A stretch of DNA of 64,000 nucleotides from Linanthus parryae (GCA_023055425.1 JALGPY010000006.1:71394127-71458126); one strand, 5' to 3'. Counted from the stretch's first letter, positions 34,358 to 45,756 are shown. Program-made: numbers and translations. Notes: a model not told the origin generated them from the letters alone.

Positions 34358-35564
34358 TGTAAGTTCAATCCAGTTTCAAAACTTGAAACAGCTAGTCTAT
34401 TTCAAGGCCTTGAAACTGACTGTACTTTATTGCATGAACTTAGGGGGAGTTCTGATCTTAATCCAACTCCTAAACCCCTGTGCTTGATTAGTTGATACTT
34501 GATGAGGATAGACAAAGTATTTTGACACAGTTTACAATATCTAACATCATCTGTTTGACTCAGTTTTGCAGGGATTTTTGTTTCCTATTTTTCAGGACTT
34601 GTTTCCTAATCTGAGTTTTGCAGGAAAGGAATTATATGATGACTTGATTCTGTGATCAATCATGCTGTGTTTGGAAGTTGTTTAACAGTTGTTCATACAA
34701 TATCAAATTAGTATCCTTGAAGATATTGATCAAACTATCCGTTGGAGATGCTGTTAGAGAAGTCAAAGCTGAAGCTACAATATAGGAAGTTTGCTAAAGA
34801 GAAGATCATGAATATCATCATTTAAAACTACTCTATAAAAAGATGGAAAGCTGAATCATTGCACCGGGACAATTAGGAGAGACACTCATAAACATTCAAG
34901 GATTGACAAGCAACAAGGAAGCATATTCATCTCTCTCAATCCAATCATCAGAAGAACACTGCATACTCACTGCAGATTCAGTTCTAGTGTTCTTCTCTTC
35001 TGAACTTCATTTGTATAATTTTTGTAAAATACTTCTAGTTCTTATTATCAAGGATTGTTCAAAGTGAACAATAGAGAATTCTTAGTTACTCAGATAGCTA
35101 GAACAGGTACTAGATAGGTTAGTGAGAACCACAAGATGTAACAGAGTAAGGCATCTCTTTGCGCTTGAGATCTAGGGCTTAGCTGTGGATTAATAAGAAT
35201 TGTGTTGAAAATCCTACAGGGAGAAGATCCCTGAGGTTGAGACGTAGGTCCAAGTGGACTGAACTCTATATATCTTGTGTCTCTTGCATTTGCTTTTCAG
35301 TTTCATAGTTAGAAATTTTGCAGCATTCAAAACAGTTTCATTTGAAGGGTTTGAAACTCATTTTAAGGCCTTGAAATAGACTTATTCTTTTTTTACTCTA
35401 ACTATTTTCATCCCAAGGGCTTGAAACTCATTTCAAGGCCTTGAATCACCTTAAAAATCTTTTGAAACCACTATTCTTGCAGGTTTAGCAAAAGTTTGCA
35501 TACTCTATTCAACCCCCCCTCTAGAGTATTGATCCTGTATTTCTACCTACTGTACACCCCTTCA
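34358..35564 (+). repeat. Copia-S 3' LTR (1207 bp)
   Basis: TGTAAGTTCAATCC ... CACCCCTTCA, followed by the CTAAT TSD at 35565-35569. It aligns with 13910-15126 with scattered substitutions and small indels. Confidence 0.93.
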
Positions 35565-36824
35565 CTAATAACAAGCTTCACATGTCTCATATGATTCAAG
35601 ATCAAATGGTTCTAAAAATCCATCCTTATGGCGTCTAGATACATGTTTATCGTTTGTATGGCCTAGACAACAGAGCCATAGATAAGCAGGATTTAACTCA
35701 TTCATTTTAATCCTCCTAGGGTTTATGTTATAGACATGATTGCTTAGATCAAGGATATAATCCATCGAATAATTTTACACTACAATAGTGAATACTATCA
35801 AAATAAATGGAGCAACAATTGTCCTTTATTGAAATAGTAAAACATTCATTGTCCAAACAAGAAATAGAAATAATATTTATGGTCATGGCAGGCACAAAAT
35901 AGCAATTATTTAATTCTAAAACTAATCATGAAGGAAAAGACAACACGTACACGCCCACGACCAATGCAGCAACCTTTGCTCCATTCCCAACGCGCTGATC
36001 AATCTCTCCTTTAGCCAATCTCCTACTTCTCTTTAGATCCTACACATTTCGACAAATGTGAGATCCACATCCAGTATCCAATAGCCAAGATGAAGAGATA
36101 GTTAAATTGACATCTATAACAAAAATACCCGGTGGTGGTGGAATCACTATTCCAAGACTCTTATCCTCCAGATACTTTGGGAAGTTCCTCTTCCAGTGTC
36201 CAGGCTGACTGCAGTAGTGACAATCACCTTTAGTCACGCCCTTGGCAACGCCACCAGCAGGTTTAAGGGCAGCTTCCTTAAATTTGGAAACTGACTTGCC
36301 TTTCCCTTTGGAGGTAGAAGCAAACCTTTTGCTCTTTCCTTTGCTAACCATCATTATGGATTTGGCCTTCCCCTTGTTGATGCTTTTTTCAGTTTTCCTC
36401 AACAGATTGAGTAGATCTAGCAGAGGCTTAACGATCTCATTCATATTATAGTTCATGATGAATTATCCATAACTATCAGGCAACAATTGCAAGATGAGAT
36501 CAGTTTCCAACTCTTGGCACACGGGAAACCCTAGGTGCGTGAGGATCTCTAGGTAACCAATCATACGGAGCACGTGAGGCCCCACATGGTTTCCCTCCGA
36601 CAGATGACATTTGAACAATGCCTTGGAAATTTCATACCGCTCAACCCTTGCTGCTCTTCAAAGAGCTTCTTCAAGTGGATGATCATATTAAATGAAGCCA
36701 TGTTCTCAGAGTTCATTAGCATCGTCAAGTGGACGAATCATTAGCATCGTCAATGAACTTCTGATGCGCCTTTAGGGCTGCATGGGTATTATTTTCTGGG
36801 CCTGCAGGAACTTCATCCTCTATA
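35565..36824 (-). pseudogene. Copia-L gag, protease and GAG-pre-integrase, resumed after Copia-S
   Basis: 35765-35565 carries LNPAYLWLCCLGHTNDKHVS and ESYETCEACY, the GAG-pre-integrase finger. 36456-36040 carries gag C-terminus NYNMNEIVKPLLDLLNLLRK, a Lys-rich stretch, the CCHC knuckle CHYCSQPGHWKRNFPKY with the last Cys changed to Phe, and protease SSWLLDTGCGSHICRN. 36824-36457 is gag N-terminal sequence in broken frames, homologous to about 53620-53990. About 50 codons at the start of gag, the leader and PBS are missing. Confidence 0.82.
36715..36754 (-). repeat. 15-bp direct repeat at a deletion scar in Copia-L gag
   Basis: CATTAGCATCGTCAA occurs at 36715-36729 and 36740-36754. The sister copy (near 53690-53790) has about 70 bp of different gag sequence here, so the repeat marks a deletion repaired with a templated copy. 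Confidence 0.6.
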
Positions 36825-37696
36825 ATTAATTAATCATACTAATTAATTCCCAAGTCTAGTTTAATCCATATGGCGTGTGACCCCAAAGGTTTCTACTTAG
36901 TTGGTAGTAATGATTACTAACTTGGAGTGGTGTCTAGCAACACATACATGCCACCCAACTAATAGAAACAATCATTACTTTGAAAAACCTTGTGCAAGTA
37001 TTGTCTCATCCCTTTGTCTCTATATCCAGATTGGACACAAGACATACAAGTCACACTCGTATATCCAATATGTAGTTTCTCGATCCTGGGAATAGTCTTA
37101 TCCATGCAGATAACATCAATATCCTATACTGATTTATCTGAGTCTGGCCAGACATTCTATAAGTACCATCCCTCGAGTGGCGGTGGATATTTTCTCCCGT
37201 TATGTGGGAGGGAAAAATTCTAACTACATCACTACCATCTCTAAGCTTGATTCCTATTGTTTCTGATCAGTGCCTTTATTGCTACCCAGTCACGGTGTAG
37301 TGTTTGACGATATCAAAACACAATATTCCACAACTAGAGGATCCAGTGAATTCAAGTCTAAGGATGACAATACCGTTGTTACTACGAGAAGCACTTGTGA
37401 ATTTACATAACATGCATGTAGCCTCCTCGTTGTGGGTAAATCCAGTGTGCTATTACCCTTAATGCATACCCATGTGTTGGATCATGATATCTCCATATCA
37501 ATCCAACCCCATACTAGTCTATAGTTGATCGTCCTATTAATCAGTATAATTGACTAGGGATATTTAAGATAAACAACACATTTACAATCTAAGGACTTCA
37601 TTATATTAAATATCTCCATAAATAATACATTGAATATTCTAGCCAAAAGTAATGTTCATACTAAATATGATTGCCTCTGGGGAATCTATTCCAACA
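36825..37696 (-). repeat. Copia-L 5' LTR, U3-side fragment (872 bp)
   Basis: It matches about 7044-7919 of the 3' LTR. The U5-side part (equivalent to 6505-7043), the PBS and leader are deleted, joining LTR middle to gag. The outer end TTCCAACA and TATAC TSD (37697-37701) are intact. Confidence 0.88.
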
Positions 37697-37701
37697 TATA
37701 C

Positions 37702-37906
37702 GTATTCATGCAGGTCATACAAATCTAGAGAATCAAGAATGAAGTCTCGACTCCCTGTAATTCGAGAATATCATAATTCTTGAGTTTTCAAAGGAAAACT
37801 CATACACGATCTGAGATTCTGAAATTCCTTTGTATCCGGGTCAAATTTTTTTATGTTTGATTATAGGATATTTTGTTAGATTTTATTGTATATCATTTTT
37901 ATGACA
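37702..37906. other. Unassigned 0.2-kb stretch
   Basis: Lies between the Copia-L TSD and the CGTAA TSD of the next solo LTR. No ORF or repeat seen. Presumably the pre-insertion sequence. Confidence 0.5.
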
Positions 37907-38992
37907 CGTAATGTAATACCCCGTTTAATTGTGAAGGGTAAATAGGGTAATTGAGAAGTAAAATTTAATTTTTATTCCGAGTAATGAGTTGAATTATTTT
38001 TGGGTTCAAGATATAGTCGTAAAGTTTATACAATAATTTTATAGAAAACGGTATTTTTATTGTGTATTTATTTAGCATTTTATGTGGATATAGCAAGTGT
38101 GTACCAAAACCACTAGATGACACACCCAATTAGTACACCCAAAACACTCTAGCATAATTAGCTAGTTGACAAAAAAAAGGAAGGGCTGGGGCGGTTGGAG
38201 GAAGTTCACCTCTCCAAGCATCAATATCATTATTTAATACCCCTTTTCTCTCTTTTGTTTCTCACATCAGAAAACAAACTCTCTCACACCTCTCTCTCTC
38301 ATCAACCCACGGCACCACCACCTCACCTCCATCACCACCACCCGAACCACTTTCATCACCAGCAGCCACCTCTTCTCTCCCTCTCCTCTCCCTCTCTGCT
38401 ACGCCCTACCAGTAGCAGCAGCAGCTCCCCGACGAGGAGCCGCCACCAGCCACCTCCGGCGACCCACCCGACGGAAATCAAACCCCGCCATCTCAGCCTC
38501 TCTCTTTCCCTCACTGTTTTGAACGCCTGAAACCTCCTCCTCCCTCTGCATCGATCCAAGGACGAGCAGAGCAGCAGCAGCACCGCCGAGAAGGCCGCCT
38601 AACAGCTCCGGCGAACCAACCCGACGGCGAAACCCGCCGCCACACCTCTGCCTCTCTCTCTCCCTCACTGTTTGACCCTTGAACCACCTCACCCTCTCTG
38701 TTTCTTTGCAAAGAGGAGCTTTAGCAGCAGCAACTCGCTGCAGTGCACCAGAACCACCACCATCGCCGCCGGCCACCATTAAATCCGGCGAGAAGCTCAC
38801 CCGAGCTAACCGGAGCGACCCACTCTTTCCCGTTGGTGCCAAAATACTCCTGGAGGTCCGAGGAGTCCATTAGAAACATCAAACAAAGCCTAGGATGCCA
38901 GATTTATCGCCGATGTTCATCACCGCCGACCGCCACCTTCGGAGACGTAACCCGCTCCGTTTCTTCACCGTTTCTCGCGATTTTTCGCGTAG

Positions 38993-40027
38993 GTGAGTCC
39001 TAAATCACTCTCTAGTTCATTTCTATTCATCAAAATCGCATCTTGTTAGCTCTAACACGAATCGGGTATGTTGGGTTTGAGTTGTAAGCTTGTGTTCATA
39101 AAAGGGGGTAGTTTATGTAATTTCTGAAAATTGAAGGGTAAGATGTATACTGCATGTTTAGTTTCTGAAAAGTTGGGGGTGATTTGTGTATATTACCAAA
39201 CTGCATATTTATATAAACTTTAAAATGTTATTTTTGGATTAATGATATAAGCTAATATTTCTATATATTCTTTTGACTAAATAAAATAAAATAGGTTGAT
39301 AAAATTATATAGAACTTTATTTATATGAAATATTGTTGTTTTTATAAGCAAGATAAAAATGTACGATTTGGTTTAATTACAAAATTTCGGTTTATTTAAC
39401 TAAATAGTTTAAATTTCTTGTAAATTGTTATTTTGAGTAAAATAGATTATTTTGTTAATATTGATAAAAATAAATAAGTTGGAAGTTAATTTCTGATATA
39501 ACTAATAAAGTAGAATTTTTAAATAAAAATCCATATTACTATTATTTGATATTACTTGATTATTTTCTTCATAGATATTAGAACTTATTTATTTAACATA
39601 AGTTTATAATTATATATATGACTTGTTTTATTGAAATAAGCATTTTGTGAATTTTATTTGAGTATTTAATTATTATATAGTGTATACATTTTCTAATAAA
39701 TAAATAGCTATAATTGATTTAGTTTGATTTAACTTTTATAGTCACTTATGAATAAGTAGTTTGTTTATTAAATTATTATTTCCTATAAAATGAGGGTGAA
39801 TGAAATTAATATTGGATTTATTACTCAATAATTTTATGAGCTTGTATTTGTATAAATTATAATATTTTTATGAGAAAAGTATAAGTGTTAATTAAATAAT
39901 TGTTTTATGCTATTAACTAATGGGGTTAAGGGGGATAATTTCAAATGAGAAATTAGGAGATATAGCATTTTTCATAATGTACTTGCATAATTAGACTTGT
40001 AATTAATTTAGGAATTATAAATTGTAG
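38993..40027 (+). other. Putative LTR intron 1 (solo LTR at 38-41 kb)
   Basis: Donor-like GTAG|GTGAGT at 38993 and acceptor-like AATTGTAG ending 40027. The interior is strongly AT-rich against GC-rich flanking sequence, as plant introns are. Confidence 0.45.
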
Positions 40028-40097
40028 GTGACGAATTCATAGTCGAGGGCTACGTGTATCTGTAGGAGCTATCGTGATATTTGTCGTGCTACTTGAG

Positions 40098-40738
40098 GTG
40101 AGTAAATATGCCTAACCTAGTGTGCCCGTCCTTCTTTCGTGTCCAATTATTTTTATGATTTTTACGTCTCAAAATGTGATTTGTGATATACGTGCTTGAC
40201 TTGAGATTTCAAATACTTGTCTAAATGATTCTTTTGGAAAATATCACATGAAATTAATAATACGTAATAACGTAAAGTGGAAACAGTTGTGCGGTGGAAC
40301 CATATACGGATTCTTATTTATTGTGGTTATGATATTTTGCTCGGTTGCAATTTCCCCGGGCTGCTCCATGTACTCACCTCTCTGGCCGCAATAAGTCTTA
40401 GAGGGGTGCTGGCACTTAAGGTCTTGGATGCATGGGAAATGGTTGGTTCTATATTTTGGATTGTTCCCCGCTACAACTAAATAATAAATGTGGATTTTCA
40501 TGTGGAAATGGATGGACTTGAGTTATTTTGGAAAATATGGAAATGAATTGAGAATATTAAATGATGAGTTGGATAATTTATATTGGTCATTTGAAATGAT
40601 ATGTGGTTTACTTACTCGTTATTCATCTTTTATTTAAAATAAAATATGCCTCTTCCCGATTTACATGTTGGGGTGTTTACTTGCTCAGCGTTTGTGCTGA
40701 CTTTGGAAAAACTGCGGTCTTGTTTCTTTCCCCCGCAG
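40098..40738 (+). other. Putative LTR intron 2 (solo LTR at 38-41 kb)
   Basis: Donor-like TTGAG|GTGAGT at 40098 and pyrimidine tract plus CCCCCGCAG|GT ending 40738. The 70-nt putative exon before it (40028-40097) shares GAGGGCTACGT with the Gypsy-B LTR at the same place. Confidence 0.45.
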
Positions 40739-40922
40739 GTCTAGGTGAAGGGAGCTCGGCTTAACGGGAATCGCGGACTCACCTAGTTATCTAGTATTTA
40801 AATAATTAAAACACCTAGACAATGTTTCATCTTGTTTAATAGTATGTAATATTTCACTTTGGAAGACTTATGGGTTGTAATAAATAATAATGGCGATGTT
40901 TGTTTTGTTTAGCATTCTGTTT

Positions 40923-40941
40923 CCCCCCCCCCCCCCCCCCC
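40923..40941 (+). repeat. C19 homopolymer
   Basis: Nineteen C in a row close to the solo LTR end. Length should be treated as uncertain. Confidence 0.9.
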
Positions 40942-41017
40942 GCTCCCGGGAGCGATCTCGGGCGCGGGGCGTCGGAATTCACGCACCTCTCCCCACGGCG
41001 AGGCGCGGGGTGTCGCA

Positions 41018-41875
41018 CGTAATCATGCCCCAAAATTTGAAATCATGTTTTTTGATTCTTTGAAATACATATCTTCGAGCGGGTTTTCTAGGTCTCTAAA
41101 TTAGCCGAACTCTTTTGTATTCCATTTGTTGTGGTTCTTGTTTATGTATAATCTCTACTTAGCATGCTACAATTTTCGTTTTGATAGTATCAATCAATGC
41201 ATTATAGTATCTCCAATCTTCATGAACATTGATGTTTTCAAATAGCCTTATAATTTTTGGCGAAGTCGCAAATTATGGAGGTGCCTTCCGACCTAGGTGA
41301 TGCCTCAAAGGGAACATAGTAGGATCTCTGTCCTCCGTTAAATGCGGTCAAACAAAAATTCATAAATTACGTTACTTTGTATGACTTAATTACAGGAGTC
41401 GTGGGCACGATCAATACAAACAGAAAAGTTGTCAAGAATTCTACCTGATAGATGTACGCGCGCATCGATATTGGGAACCGAGAATTGATCATGAGGTTGA
41501 AAGACACGAGGATACTTTCCATTTGTCCACGTCATCTCCTTAGTATTAGTATGAGAAGAGAGATAGTCTAGGTTTTATGGTTCTTGTCAAGTGAAATCTT
41601 CCACAATTGCTTGGAGGAGATCTGCCAGATAGCATAAGTAAAAATAAAAGATTGGTTGTGCAAGCAAATGAAGTGGCACTTAGGATGCATTACATAAAAT
41701 CAAAGATGGAAGCAGCACGTCGTGCAAGACCACCCTGGTGAGCTGGCAAAGGTATCTGGGTCGGGCCTTCGACCTTAAATTAAAAGGCGCTAGTTGGGAG
41801 GCAACCCAACCTAGGAGTAGTTTAATTTTAGCGTAATTTCGCTATTTCTAAATTCAGGTTTCCATACAATATGAT

Positions 41876-41930
<55 letters not shown>

Positions 41931-42777
41931 CTACCAATGTTTGAAATGAGTTAAATGCATGGATACATGTGACACTGAAATTCCAAATTCCCCTTCTTGA
42001 TGCGCACTGAAGCTAAGGCACGCTAACTGAGAAGATAAACTCAACATGAACGTGAAGTGAAATTAGAAAAATCACTCGAGGTCGACGAATGATGACGATG
42101 GAATGAGAATTTATGTTACATGAGCTTTCTGGTGATATATGATATGCACTATCGGAGTCTGGAATCATGAGATAGAGCAAAATGGACGTCATTCTAGGAA
42201 AAACTAAATAAGGACTTCAAAACATCCGGAAATGTGCTAAGACCAAGTAATCAAGGATATTTTGAGGTAATTTTTTCACCTATGGAGTCCTATGGTGAAA
42301 ATGTGCTGGAAAGACTTTCCGAGAATGCTAAAATACCTCATATCGGAGCTCGGGCCAAAAGGATGGAGAAAAAATGTATTAGAGATGCTGAATTTCTGGA
42401 AAAGGATAATAACCCCATAAATTGAGATTTGCTCATGGAAAATGAGGGGAATCATTTCCTATGGTGAAATGAGTTTAAAATGGCACTCCAGGCACATAAG
42501 AAGTCTCACATCGGAGTATGGGACACAAAAGTGAAAAAAAAAACTCTCCAAAATCCTTCGAAATTCATTTTTACCTTATTTCCAATCCGTTTGAGGGTTT
42601 TCCGGCCTGGGGTTATCCTACATCATTATTGCTTGAAATTTCTCGCCTAGTGGCTCAGGTCAAGTACGGGGGAGAGATAGGTGTTCATAACTCAAAGAGG
42701 TCACAGTCCAACTGAGGGACTCCGAGCACAATTGGGCTTAGAGTGAAAAAGAGGAAGTGATGGGGACTACTAAAGGT
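41018..42777. other. Degenerate repeat region, unassigned
   Basis: 41260-41400 resembles a decayed U5 end of the Gypsy-A LTR type, minus strand (GGTGATG.CTC, AGTAGGATC, GCGGTCAA). 41793-41810 is a GTTGGG-AGGCAA-CCCAAC hairpin. A long GA run lies at 41880-41928. The words CTCATATCGGAG and CACATCGGAG recur near 42336 and 42508. Short ORFs (42234-42425, 42518-42715) have no recognisable product. Probably an old Gypsy fragment. Confidence 0.4.
41880..41928 (+). repeat. GA microsatellite
   Basis: Uninterrupted GA dinucleotides, about 24 units. Confidence 0.95.
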
Positions 42778-43027
42778 TGTCACACCCCTTGATTTCCAAG
42801 CTTTCCGTTCCGGACCGGAGAGTCTAGGAGGGTGCTACTCATAATAAAATGGCAAAAATTGTGAACAAACACTGCCTTAGTTATACATTACATAAGCCAA
42901 CAGTCTTAGACATCGTCTTAAATATTATTACATTAAAGGTGAAAATCTAGAGTTCCATTCGCTAATATTACTGATACCACTAGGTGAGTCTGTGTCACCT
43001 CCCTATGCCATGCCTTCTTCTTCTAGA

Positions 43028-43719
43028 CTTGCGGTGGGAAATAAAACAGGAACCGCAGTTTTTCTAAAGTCAGCAATGAAATACTGAGTAAGTAAACACC
43101 CAATCTTGTAAACATATTACGAAACATATCTTTCCACAAACAATCAATAGAGATGAATGGGCAATAACTATATATATCCTTGGAGAATAAAGTATGAAGA
43201 CTGAAACACATGAAATTCTCTTTCTTTTTACCTTGCATCACAACCGTTCTCTTATATCTTAAAGGGGGAATATTATTCCCAATCTGTCTCTTATTTCTTT
43301 TTATAAAATATCTTCCTCAAATAAAACCATACTATTATTTTGTTGATACGGGGAAGATCTACCCTTTCACTAGCTAGCATGACCATAAGTGCCGGTACCC
43401 CCTAAGACCTCTTGCGGCCAGAGAGGTAAGTGCATGGAGACACCCGGCAGGTCGCGACCGGGTTAAAATAATACTTGGTCGAGTGATCGAAGTCAACACG
43501 ACAATCTATTAATAATATAACGATCCCCGCACAACTTTTTCCACTTTGCATTATTTATGAATTATTATTCTTGTGAGACATTCTCAAAACATATATTTCA
43601 AAATATAATCCAATCTCAAATAAAACAGTCATATCATAATACACATTTTGAGACAAATAATAAAATCGTGTTTGGACACGAAAGAAGCTAGGCATGCTAG
43701 ACTTAGCATGTTTACTCAC
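43028..43719 (-). other. Putative LTR intron 2 (Gypsy-B)
   Basis: The minus strand has TTGAG|GTGAGT at 43719 and CCACCGCAAG ending at 43028. An acceptor-like TTTGTAG is upstream at about 43788. Same placing as in the solo LTR at 40098-40738. Confidence 0.4.
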
Positions 43720-44894
43720 CTCAAAACACCGCAATTATCATGTAAGCTTTCACAGGTAGACGTAGCCCTCTTCTACAAATTTTTTACCTACAAATTCATA
43801 ATTTCTAATCAATTTCAAGTTTCAACTAGCACGAATAATGCAAGCACTCGATGTGATATGCGATGTACTCTAGTGGCGATGTAGAAGCGCCTTATTTGAA
43901 CTTTAAGACAACCCACTTTCCCCTCCATTTTAGTCTTTAGCCATAAAATTAAAACATCTCCACTTATCGTTATCTAGTATTCCAAATAATTTTCATATAT
44001 TCTAAACTATACTAAACACATTTCAATTTTAGGAAAACTAATTGATCGTAAGTTCTTCTATTTAGAAAACACTAGTTTAGGCTTCATTTATCAAGCAACA
44101 GGTTTTATTCTTAATATTTTACACAAATATTTAACTTCTCTAGGGTTAAATGTCATTAGCAAATAAACTTTTAGATTGGCAAATTTAATTATTAATAGTG
44201 CAATAAAATGACTATATACTAACTTGTTTAGGAGATGATACCATAAAAATATCTATAAGAATAAGTAGTATTTAACATCTATTTATAAGTATGAGAAATA
44301 ATTATTTTTAATCTAGAGAAAGATAAATCATCAAGTGGAGAAACAATTCGTCAATATTTCCACATATTAATTTATAACCTTATTTTATTCTAAAAACGAT
44401 ATTTAGACTACCAATTATTTGGAATGTTAATTTACAATATTTTGAGATTAACTAATTAAACAAAATAATATTGATTATTGAATAAATATGCACATTATGT
44501 TTAATTGTTTATATTTTCAAGAGACAACACCATTTTACTTTATAATGCATATACGGAATAATATTTCAAGACCAAAATCACATTTATGTAATTGTAATGA
44601 AAACTAGAATATTCAAAAATAATTTTAAATCCGAATTTCCTATTTTAAATTTCATATTTATATATAATGTTATGTAAACGACATTCAGCTTCCGTATATT
44701 CTTTTAAAAGATAAACAATGACCCCTACTCAAGAAAAACAGTTTCTGATTCATCAATACGTACCCTCCATATTTCAGATTGTACAAATAATACCCTCAAG
44801 TTCACATTTATTCTCAAAACGTCATCTTCTTCACCCATAACCTTAAAATTGGAATCTATCTATCAAGATTGGATTGTGATTGCATAAAACGATT

Positions 44895-45756
44895 AATTAG
44901 GAGATTTAGAGTGTACCCATACAAAAAATCGTCGAAAACGACCGTGAAACGAGGCGGGTTGAACCCCCGAAAAACTCGCCGGTGATGGTGGCCGACCGGA
45001 GCTTTTCCGGTCATTTTTGGGCGCAGATGTGGTCTCCTACAGCCTCGTCAGACCTTATAGTGTCTCGGTAGACAGAAGGAAGGAGATGGGTGTCTCGGGT
45101 TTGCTCTGGTCGGAGCTCTCGCCGGAAAAAATGGAACTCCGGCGGCGGTCTATGCTTGCGGCTGCTCCTGTCTATTTTTTTCTTCTTCGTGCTTCTGGTC
45201 GGAACTGAGAGGGTGAGCGAGAGAGAAACAGAGGGAGAGGAGAGGTGAAGGTGGTGGTGGTCTTCGGGTGGTTCCCGGCGGGGGTGGCTTGGCCGCTACC
45301 TTCTGCTGCTGATGGTCGAAAACGACCGTGAAACGAAATTAGGAGATTTAGAGTGTACCCATACAAAAAATCATCGAAAACGACCGTGAAACGAGGCGGG
45401 TTGAACCCCCGAAAAACTCGCCGGTGATGGTGGCCGACCGGAGCTTTACCGGTCATTTTTGGGCGCAGATGTGGTCTCCTACAGCCTCGTCAGACCTTAT
45501 AGTGTCTCGGTAGACAGAAGGAAGGAGATGGGTGTCTCGGGTTTGCTCTGGTCGGAGCTCTCGCCGGAAAAAATGGAACTCCGGCGGCGGTCTATGCTTG
45601 CGGCTGCTCCTGTCTATTTTTTTCTTCTTCGTGCTTCTGGTCGGAACTGAGAGGATGAGCGAGAGAGAAACAGAGGGAGAGGAGAGGTGAAGGTGGTGGT
45701 GGTCTTCGGGTGGTTCCCGGCGGGGGTGGCTTGGCCGCTACCTTCTGCTGCTGATG
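44895..45756 (-). repeat. 420-bp tandem duplication in Gypsy-B LTR
   Basis: 44895-45314 and 45337-45756 are near-identical (two substitutions noticed). The 22-bp spacer 45315-45336 is itself a copy of 44931-44952, i.e. templated filler. Confidence 0.9.

Larger units (their letters stand above)
13910..35564 (+). mobile_element. Copia-S (SIRE-like) element with nested Gypsy-A
   Basis: LTRs at 13910-15126 and 34358-35564 in direct orientation are flanked by a perfect TSD, CTAAT (13905-13909, 35565-35569). The interior runs PBS, gag, protease, integrase, RT, RNase H, a 1.5-kb post-pol region, PPT. The gag is split by Gypsy-A at 16130-28745. Without that insertion it would be about 9 kb, a size expected of SIRE-type elements. 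Several stops and frameshifts show it is dead. It sits in the integrase gene of Copia-L. Confidence 0.93.
6505..37696 (-). mobile_element. Copia-L (Ty1/Copia) element, host of nested insertions
   Basis: LTR ends TG...CA at 6505 and 37696 are flanked by a perfect 5-bp TSD, TATAC (6500-6504 and 37697-37701). The minus-strand order is truncated 5' LTR (37696-36825), gag, protease, integrase, RT, RNase H, PPT and 3' LTR. The interior is split by a Copia-S element (13910-35564) and a solo Gypsy LTR (8042-11488). It is the same family as the element at 50416-56469. Its own sequence is heavily decayed (frameshifts, YVND in RT), so it is the oldest layer of the nest, as nesting also requires. Confidence 0.9.
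37912..41017 (+). repeat. Solo LTR of a Gypsy-B-like chromovirus (3.1 kb)
   Basis: TGTAATACCCCG ... GGGGTGTCGCA with a perfect TSD, CGTAA (37907-37911, 41018-41022), and no interior. The start matches the start of the Gypsy-B LTR (TGTAATACCCCGTTT), and inner blocks match too (GAGGTGAGTAAA near 40096, TCTCTGGCCGCAA near 40380). The CT/Pro-codon-rich segment 38250-38900 is GC-rich, probably a transcribed leader; ORFs there are not supported. A C19 run is at 40923-40941. Confidence 0.88.

Noticed and set aside
13950..34420. The Copia-S palindromes as heat-shock elements
   Set aside because: The TTC and GAA words are spaced 8 or about 6 nt apart, not in the nTTCnnGAAn pattern of plant heat-shock elements.
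38195..39003. Pro/Ser-rich ORFs on both strands as a host gene exon
   Set aside because: They lie inside a TSD-bounded solo LTR and reflect a CT-rich leader; no recognisable product.
45017..45650. Two identical 63-residue ORFs (45017-45208, 45459-45650) as a duplicated gene
   Set aside because: They lie in the tandem duplication inside the Gypsy-B LTR, on the strand opposite to the element, and have no homologue in related LTRs.
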